64,000 nucleotides of DNA from Pseudomonas azerbaijanoccidentalis (GTDB lineage: Bacteria; Pseudomonadota; Gammaproteobacteria; Pseudomonadales; Pseudomonadaceae), in contig NZ_JAHSTU010000004.1 in NCBI RefSeq assembly GCF_019145495.1, positions 186,001 through 250,000 of the forward strand, read 5' to 3'. Below, in pieces: positions 31,797-40,743 of the stretch. The stretch's first letter is position 1. Each line of letters begins with the position of its first letter. Position numbers and translations under genes: made by a program. The notes under the pieces were generated by a model. That model did no database searches, was not told the origin of the DNA, and worked only from the letters and a program-made list of their open reading frames with translations.

Positions 31797-33203
31797 ATGG
31801 GCCTGAATAATCAGTGGATGCAACGCGACCTCGCGGTGCTGTGGCATCCCTGCACCCAGATGAAAGACCACGAACAACTGCCGCTGATCCCGATCAAGCG
31901 CGGTGAAGGCGTCTGGCTGGAAGACTTCGAAGGCAAACGCTACCTCGATGCGGTCAGTTCCTGGTGGGTCAACGTGTTCGGCCACGCCAACCCGCGGATC
32001 AACCAGCGCATCAAGGATCAGGTCGATCAGCTGGAACACGTGATCCTTGCCGGTTTCAGCCATCAACCGGTGATCGAGTTGTCCGAGCGTCTGATCAAGA
32101 TGACGCCCGAAGGCCTGACCCGGTGCTTCTATGCCGATAACGGGTCGTCCTGCATCGAAGTCGCGCTGAAAATGAGTTTTCACTACTGGCTCAATCGCGG
32201 ACAGCCGAATAAGAAGCGCTTCGTCACCCTGACCAACAGCTACCACGGCGAAACCATGGCGGCGATGTCGGTGGGTGACGTGCCGCTGTTCACCGAAACC
32301 TACAAAGCGCTGCTGATGGACACCATCAAAGTGCCGAGCCCGGATTGCTACCTGCGCCCCGAAGGCATGAGCTGGGAAGAGCATTCGCGCAACATGTTCG
32401 CCGCCATGGAACAGACCCTGGCCGAGAACCATGACAGCGTCGCTGCCGTCATTGTCGAGCCGCTGATCCAGGGCGCCGGCGGCATGCGCATGTACCACCC
32501 GGTGTATCTCAAGCTGTTGCGCGAAGCCTGCGACCGCTACGGCGTGCACCTGATCCACGACGAAATCGCCGTCGGCTTCGGCCGCACCGGGACGATGTTC
32601 GCCTGCGAGCAGGCCGGCATCCGTCCGGACTTCCTCTGCCTGTCCAAGGCCCTGACCGGTGGTTACCTGCCGCTGGCGGCGTGCATTACCACCGATGAAG
32701 TCTATAGCGCGTTCTACGACGACTACCCGACCCTGCGCGCTTTCCTGCACTCGCACAGCTACACCGGCAACCCGCTGGCCTGCGCGGCCGCGTTGGCGAC
32801 GCTGGACATCTTCGAAGAAGACAACGTCATCGAGAACAACAAGGCCCTGGCCCAGCGCATGGCCTCCTCCACCGCGCATCTGGTCGATCACCGGAATGTC
32901 TCGGAAGTGCGCCAGACCGGCATGGTGCTGGCCATCGAGATGGTCAAAGACAAAGCGACTAAAGAAGCGTACCCGTGGCAGGAGCGTCGTGGCTTGACGG
33001 TGTTCCAGCATGCGTTGGAGCGCGGTGCCTTGCTGCGTCCGTTGGGCAGCGTGGTGTATTTCCTGCCGCCGTATGTGATCACCCCGGAGCAGATCGACTT
33101 CCTGGCCGAAGTGGCCAGCGAAGGCATCGACATCGCCACCCGCGACAGCGTCAGCGTGGCAGTACCGAAGGATTTCCATCCGGGGTTCCGCGATCCGGGT
33201 TGA
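31797..33203 (+). CDS. bioA: Adenosylmethionine-8-amino-7-oxononanoate aminotransferase
   Basis: This PLP enzyme of biotin synthesis transfers the amino group of SAM to 7-keto-8-aminopelargonate. It has 468 residues. Signatures include WHPCTQMKDHE at the N-terminus, the substrate-binding SSWWVNVFGHANP, the cofactor Asp in HDEIAVGFGRTG, and the PLP lysine in LSKALTGGYLPLA. The ATG at 31797 follows GAGGAGAG. It is separate from any other biotin gene in the window, and rsmE follows it after a REPIN. Confidence 0.96.
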   Translation: MGLNNQWMQRDLAVLWHPCTQMKDHEQLPLIPIKRGEGVWLEDFEGKRYLDAVSSWWVNVFGHANPRINQRIKDQVDQLEHVILAGFSHQPVIELSERLIKMTPEGLTRCFYADNGSSCIEVALKMSFHYWLNRGQPNKKRFVTLTNSYHGETMAAMSVGDVPLFTETYKALLMDTIKVPSPDCYLRPEGMSWEEHSRNMFAAMEQTLAENHDSVAAVIVEPLIQGAGGMRMYHPVYLKLLREACDRYGVHLIHDEIAVGFGRTGTMFACEQAGIRPDFLCLSKALTGGYLPLAACITTDEVYSAFYDDYPTLRAFLHSHSYTGNPLACAAALATLDIFEEDNVIENNKALAQRMASSTAHLVDHRNVSEVRQTGMVLAIEMVKDKATKEAYPWQERRGLTVFQHALERGALLRPLGSVVYFLPPYVITPEQIDFLAEVASEGIDIATRDSVSVAVPKDFHPGFRDPG

Positions 33204-33216
33204 TAATGCGGTCAAT

Positions 33217-33304
33217 GTGGGAGCGAGCCTGCTCGCGATAGCGGTCTTTCAGCCGACATCAATGTTGAATGTCAGATCGTCATCGCGAGCAGGCTCGCTC
33301 CCAC
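33217..33304. repeat. REPIN (GTGGGAGCGAG type)
   Basis: Two inverted GTGGGAGCGAGCCTGCTCGCGAT copies flank a spacer between bioA and rsmE. The arms are nearly perfect. Confidence 0.95.
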
Positions 33305-33343
33305 AGAAGTCACACCGATCCAATACTTTTCCAGAGACCCTTC

Positions 33344-34063
33344 ATGAGACTGTCCCGCTTCTTCATCGACGCCCCCCTGAGCACTGGCGAGCACGAACTG
33401 TCCGAGGCCCAGGCCCACTATATCAGCCGCGTGCTGCGCATGGCCGAGGGCGACCCGTTGCAGTTGTTTGACGGTTCGGGCCAGGAGTTTCGCGCCCGGT
33501 TGCTTGAAGTCGGCAAGAAGCGCGTGGTGGTGCAGATCGATGAAAGCTTCGCCGGCCAGGTCGAATCGCCGCTGCAGATTCATCTCGGCCAGGGCTTGTC
33601 CCGTGGTGAGCGAATGGATTGGGCGATTCAGAAAGCCACCGAACTGGGCGTCACCGAAATCACCCCGATTTTCAGCGACCGCTGCGAAGTACGGCTCAAA
33701 GACGAGCGCGCCGACAAACGCTTGCTGCACTGGCGTCAGGTGGCGATCAGCGCGTGCGAGCAGTGTGGTCGTTCAAGGGTGCCGGTGATTCATCCGCCGA
33801 TGCTGTTGGCTGACTGGTTGAAGCAGACTGAAGCTGAATTGAAGCTGGTACTGCATCCGGTGGCCGAGCCGCTGGTGAGCCACGCCAAGCCTGCAACGTT
33901 GGCCTTCCTGATCGGCCCCGAAGGTGGGTTGTCCGATGCTGAAGTCGAACAAGCCAAGGCCAGCGGTTTTCATGCTGCCCGCCTCGGCCCCCGCGTGCTG
34001 CGCACCGAAACCGCGCCGGTTGTGGCGTTGGCGGTGGCCCAGCAGCTTTGGGGGGACTTCTAG
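33344..34063 (+). CDS. rsmE: 16S rRNA (uracil-1498-N3)-methyltransferase
   Basis: This SPOUT-class enzyme methylates U1498 of 16S rRNA. It has 239 residues. An N-terminal PUA-like part is followed by the knotted SAM-binding domain with QKATELGVTEITPIFSDRCEVRLK, EQCGRSRVP, LIGPEGGLSDAEV and LGPRVLRTETAPVVAL. The ATG at 33344 gives the normal N-terminus MRLSRFFID; the longer frame upstream lies in the REPIN. Confidence 0.96.
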   Translation: MRLSRFFIDAPLSTGEHELSEAQAHYISRVLRMAEGDPLQLFDGSGQEFRARLLEVGKKRVVVQIDESFAGQVESPLQIHLGQGLSRGERMDWAIQKATELGVTEITPIFSDRCEVRLKDERADKRLLHWRQVAISACEQCGRSRVPVIHPPMLLADWLKQTEAELKLVLHPVAEPLVSHAKPATLAFLIGPEGGLSDAEVEQAKASGFHAARLGPRVLRTETAPVVALAVAQQLWGDF

Positions 34064-34069
34064 GCCGCC

Positions 34070-34160
34070 ATCGCTAGCAGGCTAGTTCCCACATTGAATT
34101 TTGGGTGTCCCATTTCATGTTCACTGGAAATCTCCTGTGGGAGCTAGCCCTGCTAGCGAT
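34070..34160. repeat. REP doublet (TCGCTAGCAGGCTAG variant)
   Basis: ATCGCTAGCAGGCTAGTTCCCAC and its inverted relative GTGGGAGCTAGCCCTGCTAGCGAT lie between the converging rsmE and haemolysin-III genes. Confidence 0.88.
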
Positions 34161-34175
34161 TGGCCGCGACTCGGT

Positions 34176-34793
34176 CTAAAGGACATAAAACAGAATCGCC
34201 ACAAAGTGCAGCAAACTCCCGGCGATCACGAACAGATGCCAGATCCCGTGGGCATGGCGCAGGCGATGGTCGAGGGCAAAAAAGATGATGCCCACGGTGT
34301 ACAACACGCCGCCCGACGCCAACCAGGCAAACCCGGCGCTGCCCAGTGCCGCCAGCAGTGGCTTGACTGCAACCAACACGATCCAGCCCATCACCGCATA
34401 AATCACGATCGACAGAATGCGCGCTTCGGAACGTGGCTTGATCTCCTGCAGGATGCCGATCAACGCCAACCCCCAGACAATCCCGAACAACGTCCAGCCC
34501 CACGGCCCGCGCAGGGTCACCAGACAGAAAGGTGTATAGCTGCCGGCAATCAACAGGTAGATCGAGAAGTGATCGACCTTCTGCATGATCGCTTTCTTGC
34601 GCCCGCGCACGCTGTGGTAAACAGTCGATGCGCTGTACAGCGACATCAAGGTAAAACCGTAGATCGCCACGCTGACGATCTTCCACGGACTGCCGTCCAT
34701 ACTGGCGATGACCAGCATCCACACCACGCCGACCGTCGCCGCCACCGCGCCGACCAAATGCGTCCAGGCGTTCAATCTTTCCCCGTGATACAT
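34176..34793 (-). CDS. Haemolysin-III / PAQR-family membrane protein
   Basis: This 205-residue protein has seven predicted helices. PAQR-family marks include GERLNAWTHLVGA at the N-terminus, SASTVYHSV (conserved Ser and His), DHFSIYLLIAGSYTPF (conserved Asp/His) and HAHGIWHLFVIAGSLLHF with the C-terminal metal-binding histidines. Members include YqfA/TrhA, linked to membrane energetics; haemolysis is not their proven role. The start at 34793 is the first in-frame ATG. Confidence 0.92.
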   Translation of the reverse strand: MYHGERLNAWTHLVGAVAATVGVVWMLVIASMDGSPWKIVSVAIYGFTLMSLYSASTVYHSVRGRKKAIMQKVDHFSIYLLIAGSYTPFCLVTLRGPWGWTLFGIVWGLALIGILQEIKPRSEARILSIVIYAVMGWIVLVAVKPLLAALGSAGFAWLASGGVLYTVGIIFFALDHRLRHAHGIWHLFVIAGSLLHFVAILFYVL

Positions 34794-34882
34794 GCGTTAC
34801 TTACCTCGACATTCGTTACCGCAGTGCGCAAGGCTCAGGCCTCAAGCCTAAAAGCGCAATGTTTCCATACAACGAAATCCCC

Positions 34883-34961
34883 TGTAGGAGCTGCCGAAGG
34901 CTGCGATCTTTTGATCTTAAAAACCAACAGCAAAAGATCGCAGCCTTCGGCAGCTCCCACA
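34883..34961. repeat. REP-type palindrome (GTAGGAGCTG family)
   Basis: Inverted TGTAGGAGCTGCCGAAGGC... and ...GCCTTCGGCAGCTCCCACA arms lie just upstream of the LysR regulator gene. Confidence 0.9.
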
Positions 34962-35002
34962 AAGAGCCTTACAATCAGGTCATTCCAATAAGAGTCTGCC
35001 CC

Positions 35003-35911
35003 ATGCTGATCGATGAAGAGTTGACCCTGAAAAAGCTTGAGGTGTTCCTGGCCTTCATGCGCACCGGCAACCTTGCCCGGGCCGCCGTCGAGTTGCAGAC
35101 CAGCAACGTCAGCGTTCACCGCGCCATCCACTCGCTGGAAAGCGCCCTGCGCTGCCCGCTGTTCAAACACGAAGGGCGCAATCTGACGCCGCTGGAAAGC
35201 GCCTACGTGCTGGAAGAGCGGGCGCAGAAGCTGATTCAGGACGTCGTCGAGAGCGTGCGCCTGACCCGCGAGGCGGCCGGTTTTTCCGCTGAGCGCTTCA
35301 AGTTGGGTTCGCTGTATTCATTGACGGTGAAGACCGTGCCGCAGTTGATCATGGGCCTGAAAATCCGCCGCAGCGAGCTCAACATCGACCTGATTCTCGG
35401 TTCCAATTTCGACCTGCTGTACAAGCTCAAGAACATGGAAGTCGATGCGATCCTGGTGTCGCTGGACGACAGCATCATCGACCCGGACCTGGAACACATT
35501 CCGCTGTTCTCCGACGACATTTTCCTCGCCACACCGGCCGATTCGAAGTTCGCGCAACGCGCCGAAGTGGACCTGGCCGAGGTTCGCGATGAAACCTTCA
35601 TCACCCTGACCCAGGGCTTCGCCACGCACCAGGACGGCAAACGGGTATTCGAGCAGGCGGGGTTCGAGCCGAAGGTGGCGATGCAGGTCAACGACATCTT
35701 CACCCTGCTGAGCATGGTCAGTTCGGGCGTGGGTTATGCGTTGCTGCCGGGGAGGATTGCGGCGGTGTACGAGAACCGGGTGAAGCTCATCCCGTTGCAG
35801 GAAAAATACCGCTTGCAGCAGCACATCGGCGTGGTGTTTTTGAAGGCCAAGGAGCGCGATCCGAATTTGCTGGCGTTGCTGGCGGAGTGTCGGATGTATG
35901 CCAATCGGTAG
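35003..35911 (+). CDS. mdcR: LysR-family regulator, probably of malonate utilisation
   Basis: This 302-residue LysR-type regulator has an N-terminal winged helix (LKKLEVFLAFMRTGNLARAAVELQTSNVSVHRAIHSLE) and a periplasmic-binding-like effector domain. Its 3' end faces the last gene of the malonate decarboxylase operon (madM), and such a regulator is part of mdc loci in Pseudomonas, so it probably activates the operon in the presence of malonate. The ATG at 35003 gives the normal N-terminus; the longer frame runs into a repeat. Confidence 0.85.
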   Translation: MLIDEELTLKKLEVFLAFMRTGNLARAAVELQTSNVSVHRAIHSLESALRCPLFKHEGRNLTPLESAYVLEERAQKLIQDVVESVRLTREAAGFSAERFKLGSLYSLTVKTVPQLIMGLKIRRSELNIDLILGSNFDLLYKLKNMEVDAILVSLDDSIIDPDLEHIPLFSDDIFLATPADSKFAQRAEVDLAEVRDETFITLTQGFATHQDGKRVFEQAGFEPKVAMQVNDIFTLLSMVSSGVGYALLPGRIAAVYENRVKLIPLQEKYRLQQHIGVVFLKAKERDPNLLALLAECRMYANR

Positions 35912-35931
35912 GCTTGAGACCGCGTCGCCTG

Positions 35932-35999
35932 CATCGCGGGCAAGCCACGCTCCCACAGGATTTACGCTGTCCATGTGGGAGCGGGCTTGCCCGCGATGG
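35932..35999. repeat. REP doublet (ATCGCGGGCAAGCC type)
   Basis: ATCGCGGGCAAGCCACGCTCCCAC and the inverted GTGGGAGCGGGCTTGCCCGCGAT lie between the converging mdcR and madM genes. Confidence 0.92.
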
Positions 36000-36028
36000 C
36001 GTCGGATCTGACGACTCAGGATTAATGG

Positions 36029-36793
36029 CTAGCCAACAATCCCGCGAACAATGAAGTACAGCAGCGAAGGCCCCAACAAGCACCCAAGCCCGGTGTGGAA
36101 TGTCGCCGTCAACGCACCATAAGGCACCAGGCGCCGATCCGTCGCCGCCAGGCCCGCCGTCACACCGCTCACGGTGCCGGCCAAGCCGCCAAACACCATC
36201 GCCGAACGCGGGTTATCCAGGCCCATCCAGCGTGCCGCCACCGGCGTGCCGACCATCACCAGAATTGCCTTGATCAGCCCCGTGGCAATCGACAGCGCCA
36301 TCACATCCGAAGTCGCGCCGATGGCCGCACCGGTTACCGGGCCAACAATGTAAGTCACCGCCCCCGCGCCGATGGTGGTCATGCTCACCGCATCGCGATA
36401 ACCGAACGCCCAGGCCATGCACGCACCGACAATGAACGGCAGCACGGTGCCCAGCAGCAGCGCGATGACGCCAATCAAACCGGCCTTTTTCGCTTCAGTG
36501 GCCTGCACTTCGAACGCTGTGGCGACGATGGCGAAATCGCGCAGCATGGCGCCGCCCATCAAGCCGATGCCGGAGAACAGCGTCAGGTCCGCCAGGCCTT
36601 TTTGCCCGCCGGTCATGGTGCCGCCCACCCAGGCCAGCACCAGCCCGATGACGATGGCAATTGCCGAGCCGTGAATGCGCCCGAACGTCAGGCGTTTGGA
36701 GAGCACCACAGACACCCACATGATCACGCCGACGAAGGCGAATGCAGTGACCAGGCCGTTATGCTCCAGACCTTTCTCAATGAGATCCCACAT
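36029..36793 (-). CDS. madM: Malonate transporter subunit MadM
   Basis: This 254-residue inner-membrane protein has about eight helices, with the MadM features SGIGLMGGAMLRDFAIVATAFEVQ and GAGAVTYIVGPVTGAAIGA. With MadL it forms a sodium-dependent malonate uptake system. Its start codon lies one base after the madL stop codon, so the two are translationally linked. It is the last gene of the mdc operon. Confidence 0.93.
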   Translation of the reverse strand: MWDLIEKGLEHNGLVTAFAFVGVIMWVSVVLSKRLTFGRIHGSAIAIVIGLVLAWVGGTMTGGQKGLADLTLFSGIGLMGGAMLRDFAIVATAFEVQATEAKKAGLIGVIALLLGTVLPFIVGACMAWAFGYRDAVSMTTIGAGAVTYIVGPVTGAAIGATSDVMALSIATGLIKAILVMVGTPVAARWMGLDNPRSAMVFGGLAGTVSGVTAGLAATDRRLVPYGALTATFHTGLGCLLGPSLLYFIVRGIVG

Positions 36794-36794
36794 A

Positions 36795-37211
36795 TCAGCG
36801 GCCTCCTACGGGTGTGCCAACGGGGCTTATCTCTTCGGATTCATCGGGCAACGGTTCGCCTTTGTGAGTCCGGCTGATCAAGGCAATGGTGCAGCCGCAG
36901 ACCACCACCGAACCGATTGCCGCCAGTACCGCCACCGGCCCGCCGTGCAACGCCGTAACCACGTTTTGTTGCGCCGCCATCGCCACCACCACCGGAATGT
37001 ACATGGCGCCCCAGAAGCCGACGCCCATTTCGCAGTCCTTGGTCATGCCGCCGCCTTTTTGCATCCACAACCTTGCGCAGATCAACAGAATCATCGCGAT
37101 CCCGACCCCGCCGACGTTGGATTTGACGCCCAGCAACACGCCGAGCATGTCACCCACGATCACCCCTGCCAGCGTACAGATCGCGAGCAGCGCCACACCG
37201 TAAATAATCAT
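36795..37211 (-). CDS. madL: Malonate transporter subunit MadL
   Basis: This 138-residue inner-membrane protein has about four helices (MIIYGVALLAICTLAGVIVGDMLG at the start and GPVAVLAAIGSVVVCGCTIA later). It is the small partner of MadM. The ATG at 37211 is preceded by AGGAC at good spacing; a TTG at 37226 would be an unlikely start. It is located between mdcH and madM. Confidence 0.93.
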   Translation of the reverse strand: MIIYGVALLAICTLAGVIVGDMLGVLLGVKSNVGGVGIAMILLICARLWMQKGGGMTKDCEMGVGFWGAMYIPVVVAMAAQQNVVTALHGGPVAVLAAIGSVVVCGCTIALISRTHKGEPLPDESEEISPVGTPVGGR

Positions 37212-37277
37212 TGTTGTCGTCCTCAAAGTGCATCGTCGAATGTTGTTTTTGTTGTTCGAAGCCTTAAGTCGGGTGGT

Positions 37278-38189
37278 CTAGGATTGGCGGCTTCCCTCCT
37301 CACGCAACAGCGCCTGCAGGGTATCGAGCCGTGCACCATCGAAAGCAATCACGGTGCCTTGCTCGAACACCCGGCGCGCCAGCCCGGTCAGCACCGCACC
37401 GGGCGGCAGTTCGATCTGTAGCCGTACGCCGCGCTCGTAAGCGCTTTGTACCGTGCCGCGCCAATCCACTACGCGGCACATGTTGAACGCGAGGTCGTCG
37501 CGCAGCGCTTCGATCCGGGTCACCGGCCGCGCGCGGCTGCCACTCAGGTAGCCGATTTTCGGTGTTTGCAGTGACACCTTGGCGAAGGCTTCGGCGAGGG
37601 TTTGCGCAGGCGCTTCCAGCAGCGGGCAATGCGAAGGCACGCTGACTGCCAGACGCTTGGCCAGACCAGCACCGCGACTTCTCGCCAACTCGGCCACGGC
37701 TTTCATTGCACCGTCGCTGCCGGCGATCACCACCTGGTTATCTGCGTTGATGTTGGCCAGGTAAACCGGCGAATCAGCGTTGTGAACCTGCGCCAGCAAC
37801 CCTTCCACAGTGGTCAGATCAAGACCGATGATCGCGGTCATGCCGTAGCCCTGTGGATAAGCTCGCTGCATCAACTCACCGCGCAAACTGACCAACTGCA
37901 ACGCATCACTGAAGCTCAAGGCACCGGCCACCACCGCTGCCGGATAGGCACCGATGGACAACCCGGTGACATAATCCGGCGTCATCGACAACTGCCGCGC
38001 AGCCGCCACACCGGCGATCAGCAAGCAAAGCTGTACCGCCCTTGTCGACTGCAATGCCTCGGTAGAATCCAACAGTAAAACGTCTTTACCAAGCACGTCG
38101 CTGGCCTCAATCAGCGTTTCCCGAGGCAAGCGCTGGAGCATGCCCGGCTGCTGCGCGCCTTGCCCCGGGAACACCAGCAAGCTGCTCAC
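37278..38189 (-). CDS. mdcH: Malonate decarboxylase malonyl transferase MdcH
   Basis: This FabD-like malonyltransferase has 303 residues and charges the acetylated carrier subunit with malonyl from malonyl-CoA. The FPGQGAQQPGML motif is at the start, and the active-site Ser78 lies in GLSIGAYPA (the GHSLGE equivalent). The SVPSHCPLL segment holds the second catalytic His. A GTG start at 38189 is preferred: it has AGGAG eight bases upstream and overlaps the mdcG stop as GTGA. An ATG at 38213 is possible. Confidence 0.92.
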   Translation of the reverse strand: MSSLLVFPGQGAQQPGMLQRLPRETLIEASDVLGKDVLLLDSTEALQSTRAVQLCLLIAGVAAARQLSMTPDYVTGLSIGAYPAAVVAGALSFSDALQLVSLRGELMQRAYPQGYGMTAIIGLDLTTVEGLLAQVHNADSPVYLANINADNQVVIAGSDGAMKAVAELARSRGAGLAKRLAVSVPSHCPLLEAPAQTLAEAFAKVSLQTPKIGYLSGSRARPVTRIEALRDDLAFNMCRVVDWRGTVQSAYERGVRLQIELPPGAVLTGLARRVFEQGTVIAFDGARLDTLQALLREEGSRQS

Positions 38190-38806
38190 GCTGCTTGCTC
38201 CTGCGGGTTCCATGGATCAGTCACCAGACAGGCCTCGCTGGCGCTTTTCAGCAGCACGCGATTCGATGCGCCGGCCCATTCACGCAGGGCAACACCACCC
38301 AGCGGTGTCTGCAATTGCAGGTCCACCACGCACACCGCCGTATCGAGCAACGCGACCAGCTCCCGAGCCTGATCCCGCGCCAGGGGCATTGGTGTGCGCA
38401 GGATCAGATCCAGATCGCTGCCCTGATGGAGGGCAGCAAACCCGCTGGCCAACTCGAACCCGGCGCTGCCGCTGACACCCCAGACCCAACCGCAAGCATC
38501 GAGTGCCGGACGCAATTGCGCCAAGGCTTCGAGTGCCGGCAAGTCTCGGGCGACGTCGACATGGCAGAGTTCTTCGGGCATCACGCGACGGGTTATCGAA
38601 GCCATCGCCATCGACGCCGCATAACGCTGCTCGCGCAAACGCCCACGCACGCCGACCGCCATCCGATCCGCCGTCGACAGCGCGCGCCGCACCACCACCG
38701 GTTGCCCGGCGCTGAGCGACTCGACTGCCCACGCAGGCGCGTCCGCAGGCAACTGCGCCGGGGTCATACCCCAGAGCAGGTCGTGGGCGAGAAACGTGTT
38801 CACCAC
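38186..38806 (-). CDS. mdcG: Phosphoribosyl-dephospho-CoA transferase MdcG
   Basis: This 206-residue protein attaches the 2'-(5''-triphosphoribosyl)-3'-dephospho-CoA group to the carrier subunit MdcC. The nucleotidyltransferase motif GSDLDLILR and VCVVDLQLQTPLGGV with a further Asp are visible. Tandem GTG codons begin it, at 38806 and 38803; the second overlaps the mdcE stop as GTGA, so either may be used. It overlaps mdcH at its other end. Confidence 0.92.
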   Translation of the reverse strand: MVNTFLAHDLLWGMTPAQLPADAPAWAVESLSAGQPVVVRRALSTADRMAVGVRGRLREQRYAASMAMASITRRVMPEELCHVDVARDLPALEALAQLRPALDACGWVWGVSGSAGFELASGFAALHQGSDLDLILRTPMPLARDQARELVALLDTAVCVVDLQLQTPLGGVALREWAGASNRVLLKSASEACLVTDPWNPQEQAA

Positions 38807-39603
38807 TGCTCACTCAGCAACTGGCGAACCTTGCTCGATGCCGCGCGATTGGTTGCGCCGAGGCGACCGCTGAGATCAACGCCCTTCGTGGCGACATCGC
38901 CCATCGCTTGGCTCAGGCAGTCAGTCACCCGCGCCACATCTGCCGAGGTCGGCTGTTCGATCTGCTCCACCGACAAGGTTTCCCACAGCAAACCCAGGCT
39001 GGCATAGCTGTCGATGTCATACGCCATCGGCGGCACGCTGGCGGCCAGGGTTTCCAGTTCTTCAACACTGCGCAAAGTCACCCGCGCCGCCGATGCCTTG
39101 CCCATGGCATGCACCATCACCCCCGGATCGCGCAGGGCGATCAAGCGGTTGGCCTGATAACCGTGCGCGAGAAACGCCCCGGACATTGCCTTGCCCACCA
39201 GCAAACCGATCACGGCATGCCCGGCCAGACGTGCGCGGGCATAACTGTCCGCCGCACCCGCCAACGCTTGATGAATGCCGAGTGCCTCTTCGCGTCGACC
39301 GTAGGCCTGGCTCGGCACATCGACAATCGCGATCAATGCGCGCTTCTGCGGTTTGTCCTGATCCGCGGTGATCACTTCATCCACAGCCTTGGCCAGCCCC
39401 CATCCTTCGAGCAAACCAACCTCGCCATTACGGGCACGAACGAAGCGGTTTTCCGGGTCGGCGACCACGGCGATAAACCGCACCGGCTGCCCGCCCAAGA
39501 CGCCATCGGCGACTTTCAACGAGGCCGGCAAACCGTCAACAGGATTGGCTTTGGCGCTCAAGGCGTTGAACCAGTTCAGGCCTCTTAGGGAATACGCACT
39601 CAT
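38800..39603 (-). CDS. mdcE: Malonate decarboxylase gamma subunit MdcE
   Basis: This 267-residue subunit works with MdcD to decarboxylate the carrier-bound malonyl thioester. It has the crotonase/carboxyltransferase-like segments ALIAIVDVPSQAYGRREEALG and GKAMSGAFLAHGYQ. Its ATG overlaps the mdcD stop codon (ATGA), and its own stop overlaps mdcG. Confidence 0.94.
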   Translation of the reverse strand: MSAYSLRGLNWFNALSAKANPVDGLPASLKVADGVLGGQPVRFIAVVADPENRFVRARNGEVGLLEGWGLAKAVDEVITADQDKPQKRALIAIVDVPSQAYGRREEALGIHQALAGAADSYARARLAGHAVIGLLVGKAMSGAFLAHGYQANRLIALRDPGVMVHAMGKASAARVTLRSVEELETLAASVPPMAYDIDSYASLGLLWETLSVEQIEQPTSADVARVTDCLSQAMGDVATKGVDLSGRLGATNRAASSKVRQLLSEQW

Positions 39604-40451
39604 GAGCGCTCTCCTTGATACAGGTCGCGAACCACTGACGGCTCGATTTGCGGTTCGGCGTCCAGACGCGCCAACCGTTGCAGGAACAGATCGGCCTGAC
39701 GGCTGCGCGGTTGCGCCGGCAAACCTTGCTTGAGCAACTCACCGACCTGCTGGCGAATCTGCGTCGCATCGTCAGCGACGTAGCGGTCCACCAAACCACT
39801 GGCGAAGCGCTGCTCGCCACCGGTCAGGCTCCAGATGAACGGCCGGTCGCGGGAGTCGTACTCCTCAAGCCCGGCCTCCTGCTCGATCACCTGCGGGCCA
39901 TTGAGGCCAAGGCGCGCTTCCTGGGTCACCAGCAAGTAGCTGCACAACCCGGCGGCAATCGACATGCCGCCAAAGCAACCGACGCTGCCCGCGACCACGC
40001 CAACCACCGGCTGATACTGTTGCAAGTCGACAATCGCCGCGTGGATATCGGCAATCGCCGCCAGGCCCAGATTGGCTTCCTGCAAACGCACGCCGCCGGT
40101 TTCAAGCAGCAACACGGCACGCGTCGGGATGCCTTTGCGGTTGTCTTCAGCGGCCAGTTCCAGTGCGCCGGAAATTTTTGCCCCGCCGACTTCACCGAGG
40201 CTGCCGCCCTGGAATGCGCCTTCGATGGCGGCGATCACCACTGGCAAACCATCGACGGTGCCTTTGGCGATGACTACGCCGTCATCCGCCTGCGGCACCA
40301 CGCCCTGGCGTGACAGCCACGGCGACATCACGCGCTGGAACGGGTCGAGCAATTCACGAAAGGTGCCCGCATCAAGCAAGGCTTTCGCTCGTTGCCGGGC
40401 ACCGAGTTCGACGAAGCTGTGCTTGTTGAGCAAGGCTGCGCTGTCAGTCAT
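39600..40451 (-). CDS. mdcD: Malonate decarboxylase beta subunit MdcD
   Basis: This 283-residue subunit has the carboxyltransferase beta fold: DDGVVIAKGTVDGLPVVIAA, then LLLETGGVRLQEANLGL and VGSVGCFGGMSIAAGL with the oxyanion-type glycines. The ATG at 40451 follows AGGAG by eight bases and overlaps the end of mdcC by eight bases; an earlier in-frame start at 40466 is less likely. Confidence 0.94.
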   Translation of the reverse strand: MTDSAALLNKHSFVELGARQRAKALLDAGTFRELLDPFQRVMSPWLSRQGVVPQADDGVVIAKGTVDGLPVVIAAIEGAFQGGSLGEVGGAKISGALELAAEDNRKGIPTRAVLLLETGGVRLQEANLGLAAIADIHAAIVDLQQYQPVVGVVAGSVGCFGGMSIAAGLCSYLLVTQEARLGLNGPQVIEQEAGLEEYDSRDRPFIWSLTGGEQRFASGLVDRYVADDATQIRQQVGELLKQGLPAQPRSRQADLFLQRLARLDAEPQIEPSVVRDLYQGERS

Positions 40452-40743
40452 GGCCGATCTCCTCAAAGCCTTGTTCCAGACGCAGGCGGACTACGCCGGG
40501 GGTGGCGCCGAAATCGTGGATGTCGATGTCCATGGCCGGTGGCGTCTGGCCGTCGAACATCCGCGCAAACAAATGCTGCCAGCGTTGTTCACTGCCGTTG
40601 ACCGAGGTCTGCACGGTGATGGTCAATTTGCCGGCCTGCCCCGGTTCGATCATGACTTCGAGATCGCCTGAGCCGACACAACCCACCAGCGTGCGACCGC
40701 GTGGTGGCTGCCCGGCCGGGAATTCAAAGGATAAGGTTTCCAT
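40444..40743 (-). CDS. mdcC: Malonate decarboxylase acyl carrier subunit MdcC
   Basis: This 99-residue acyl carrier protein bears the unusual triphosphoribosyl-dephospho-CoA group. The attachment serine is Ser25 in CVGSGDLEV, at the position known in Klebsiella MdcC. Its ATG overlaps the mdcB stop (TGATG). The carrier is acetylated in its resting active state, then exchanged for malonyl by MdcA and MdcH. Confidence 0.95.
   Translation of the reverse strand: METLSFEFPAGQPPRGRTLVGCVGSGDLEVMIEPGQAGKLTITVQTSVNGSEQRWQHLFARMFDGQTPPAMDIDIHDFGATPGVVRLRLEQGFEEIGHD

Noticed and set aside
31686..33215. 509-residue minus-strand frame over bioA
   Set aside because: bioA is conserved on the plus strand; the reverse frame is a shadow rich in His, Gln and Arg.
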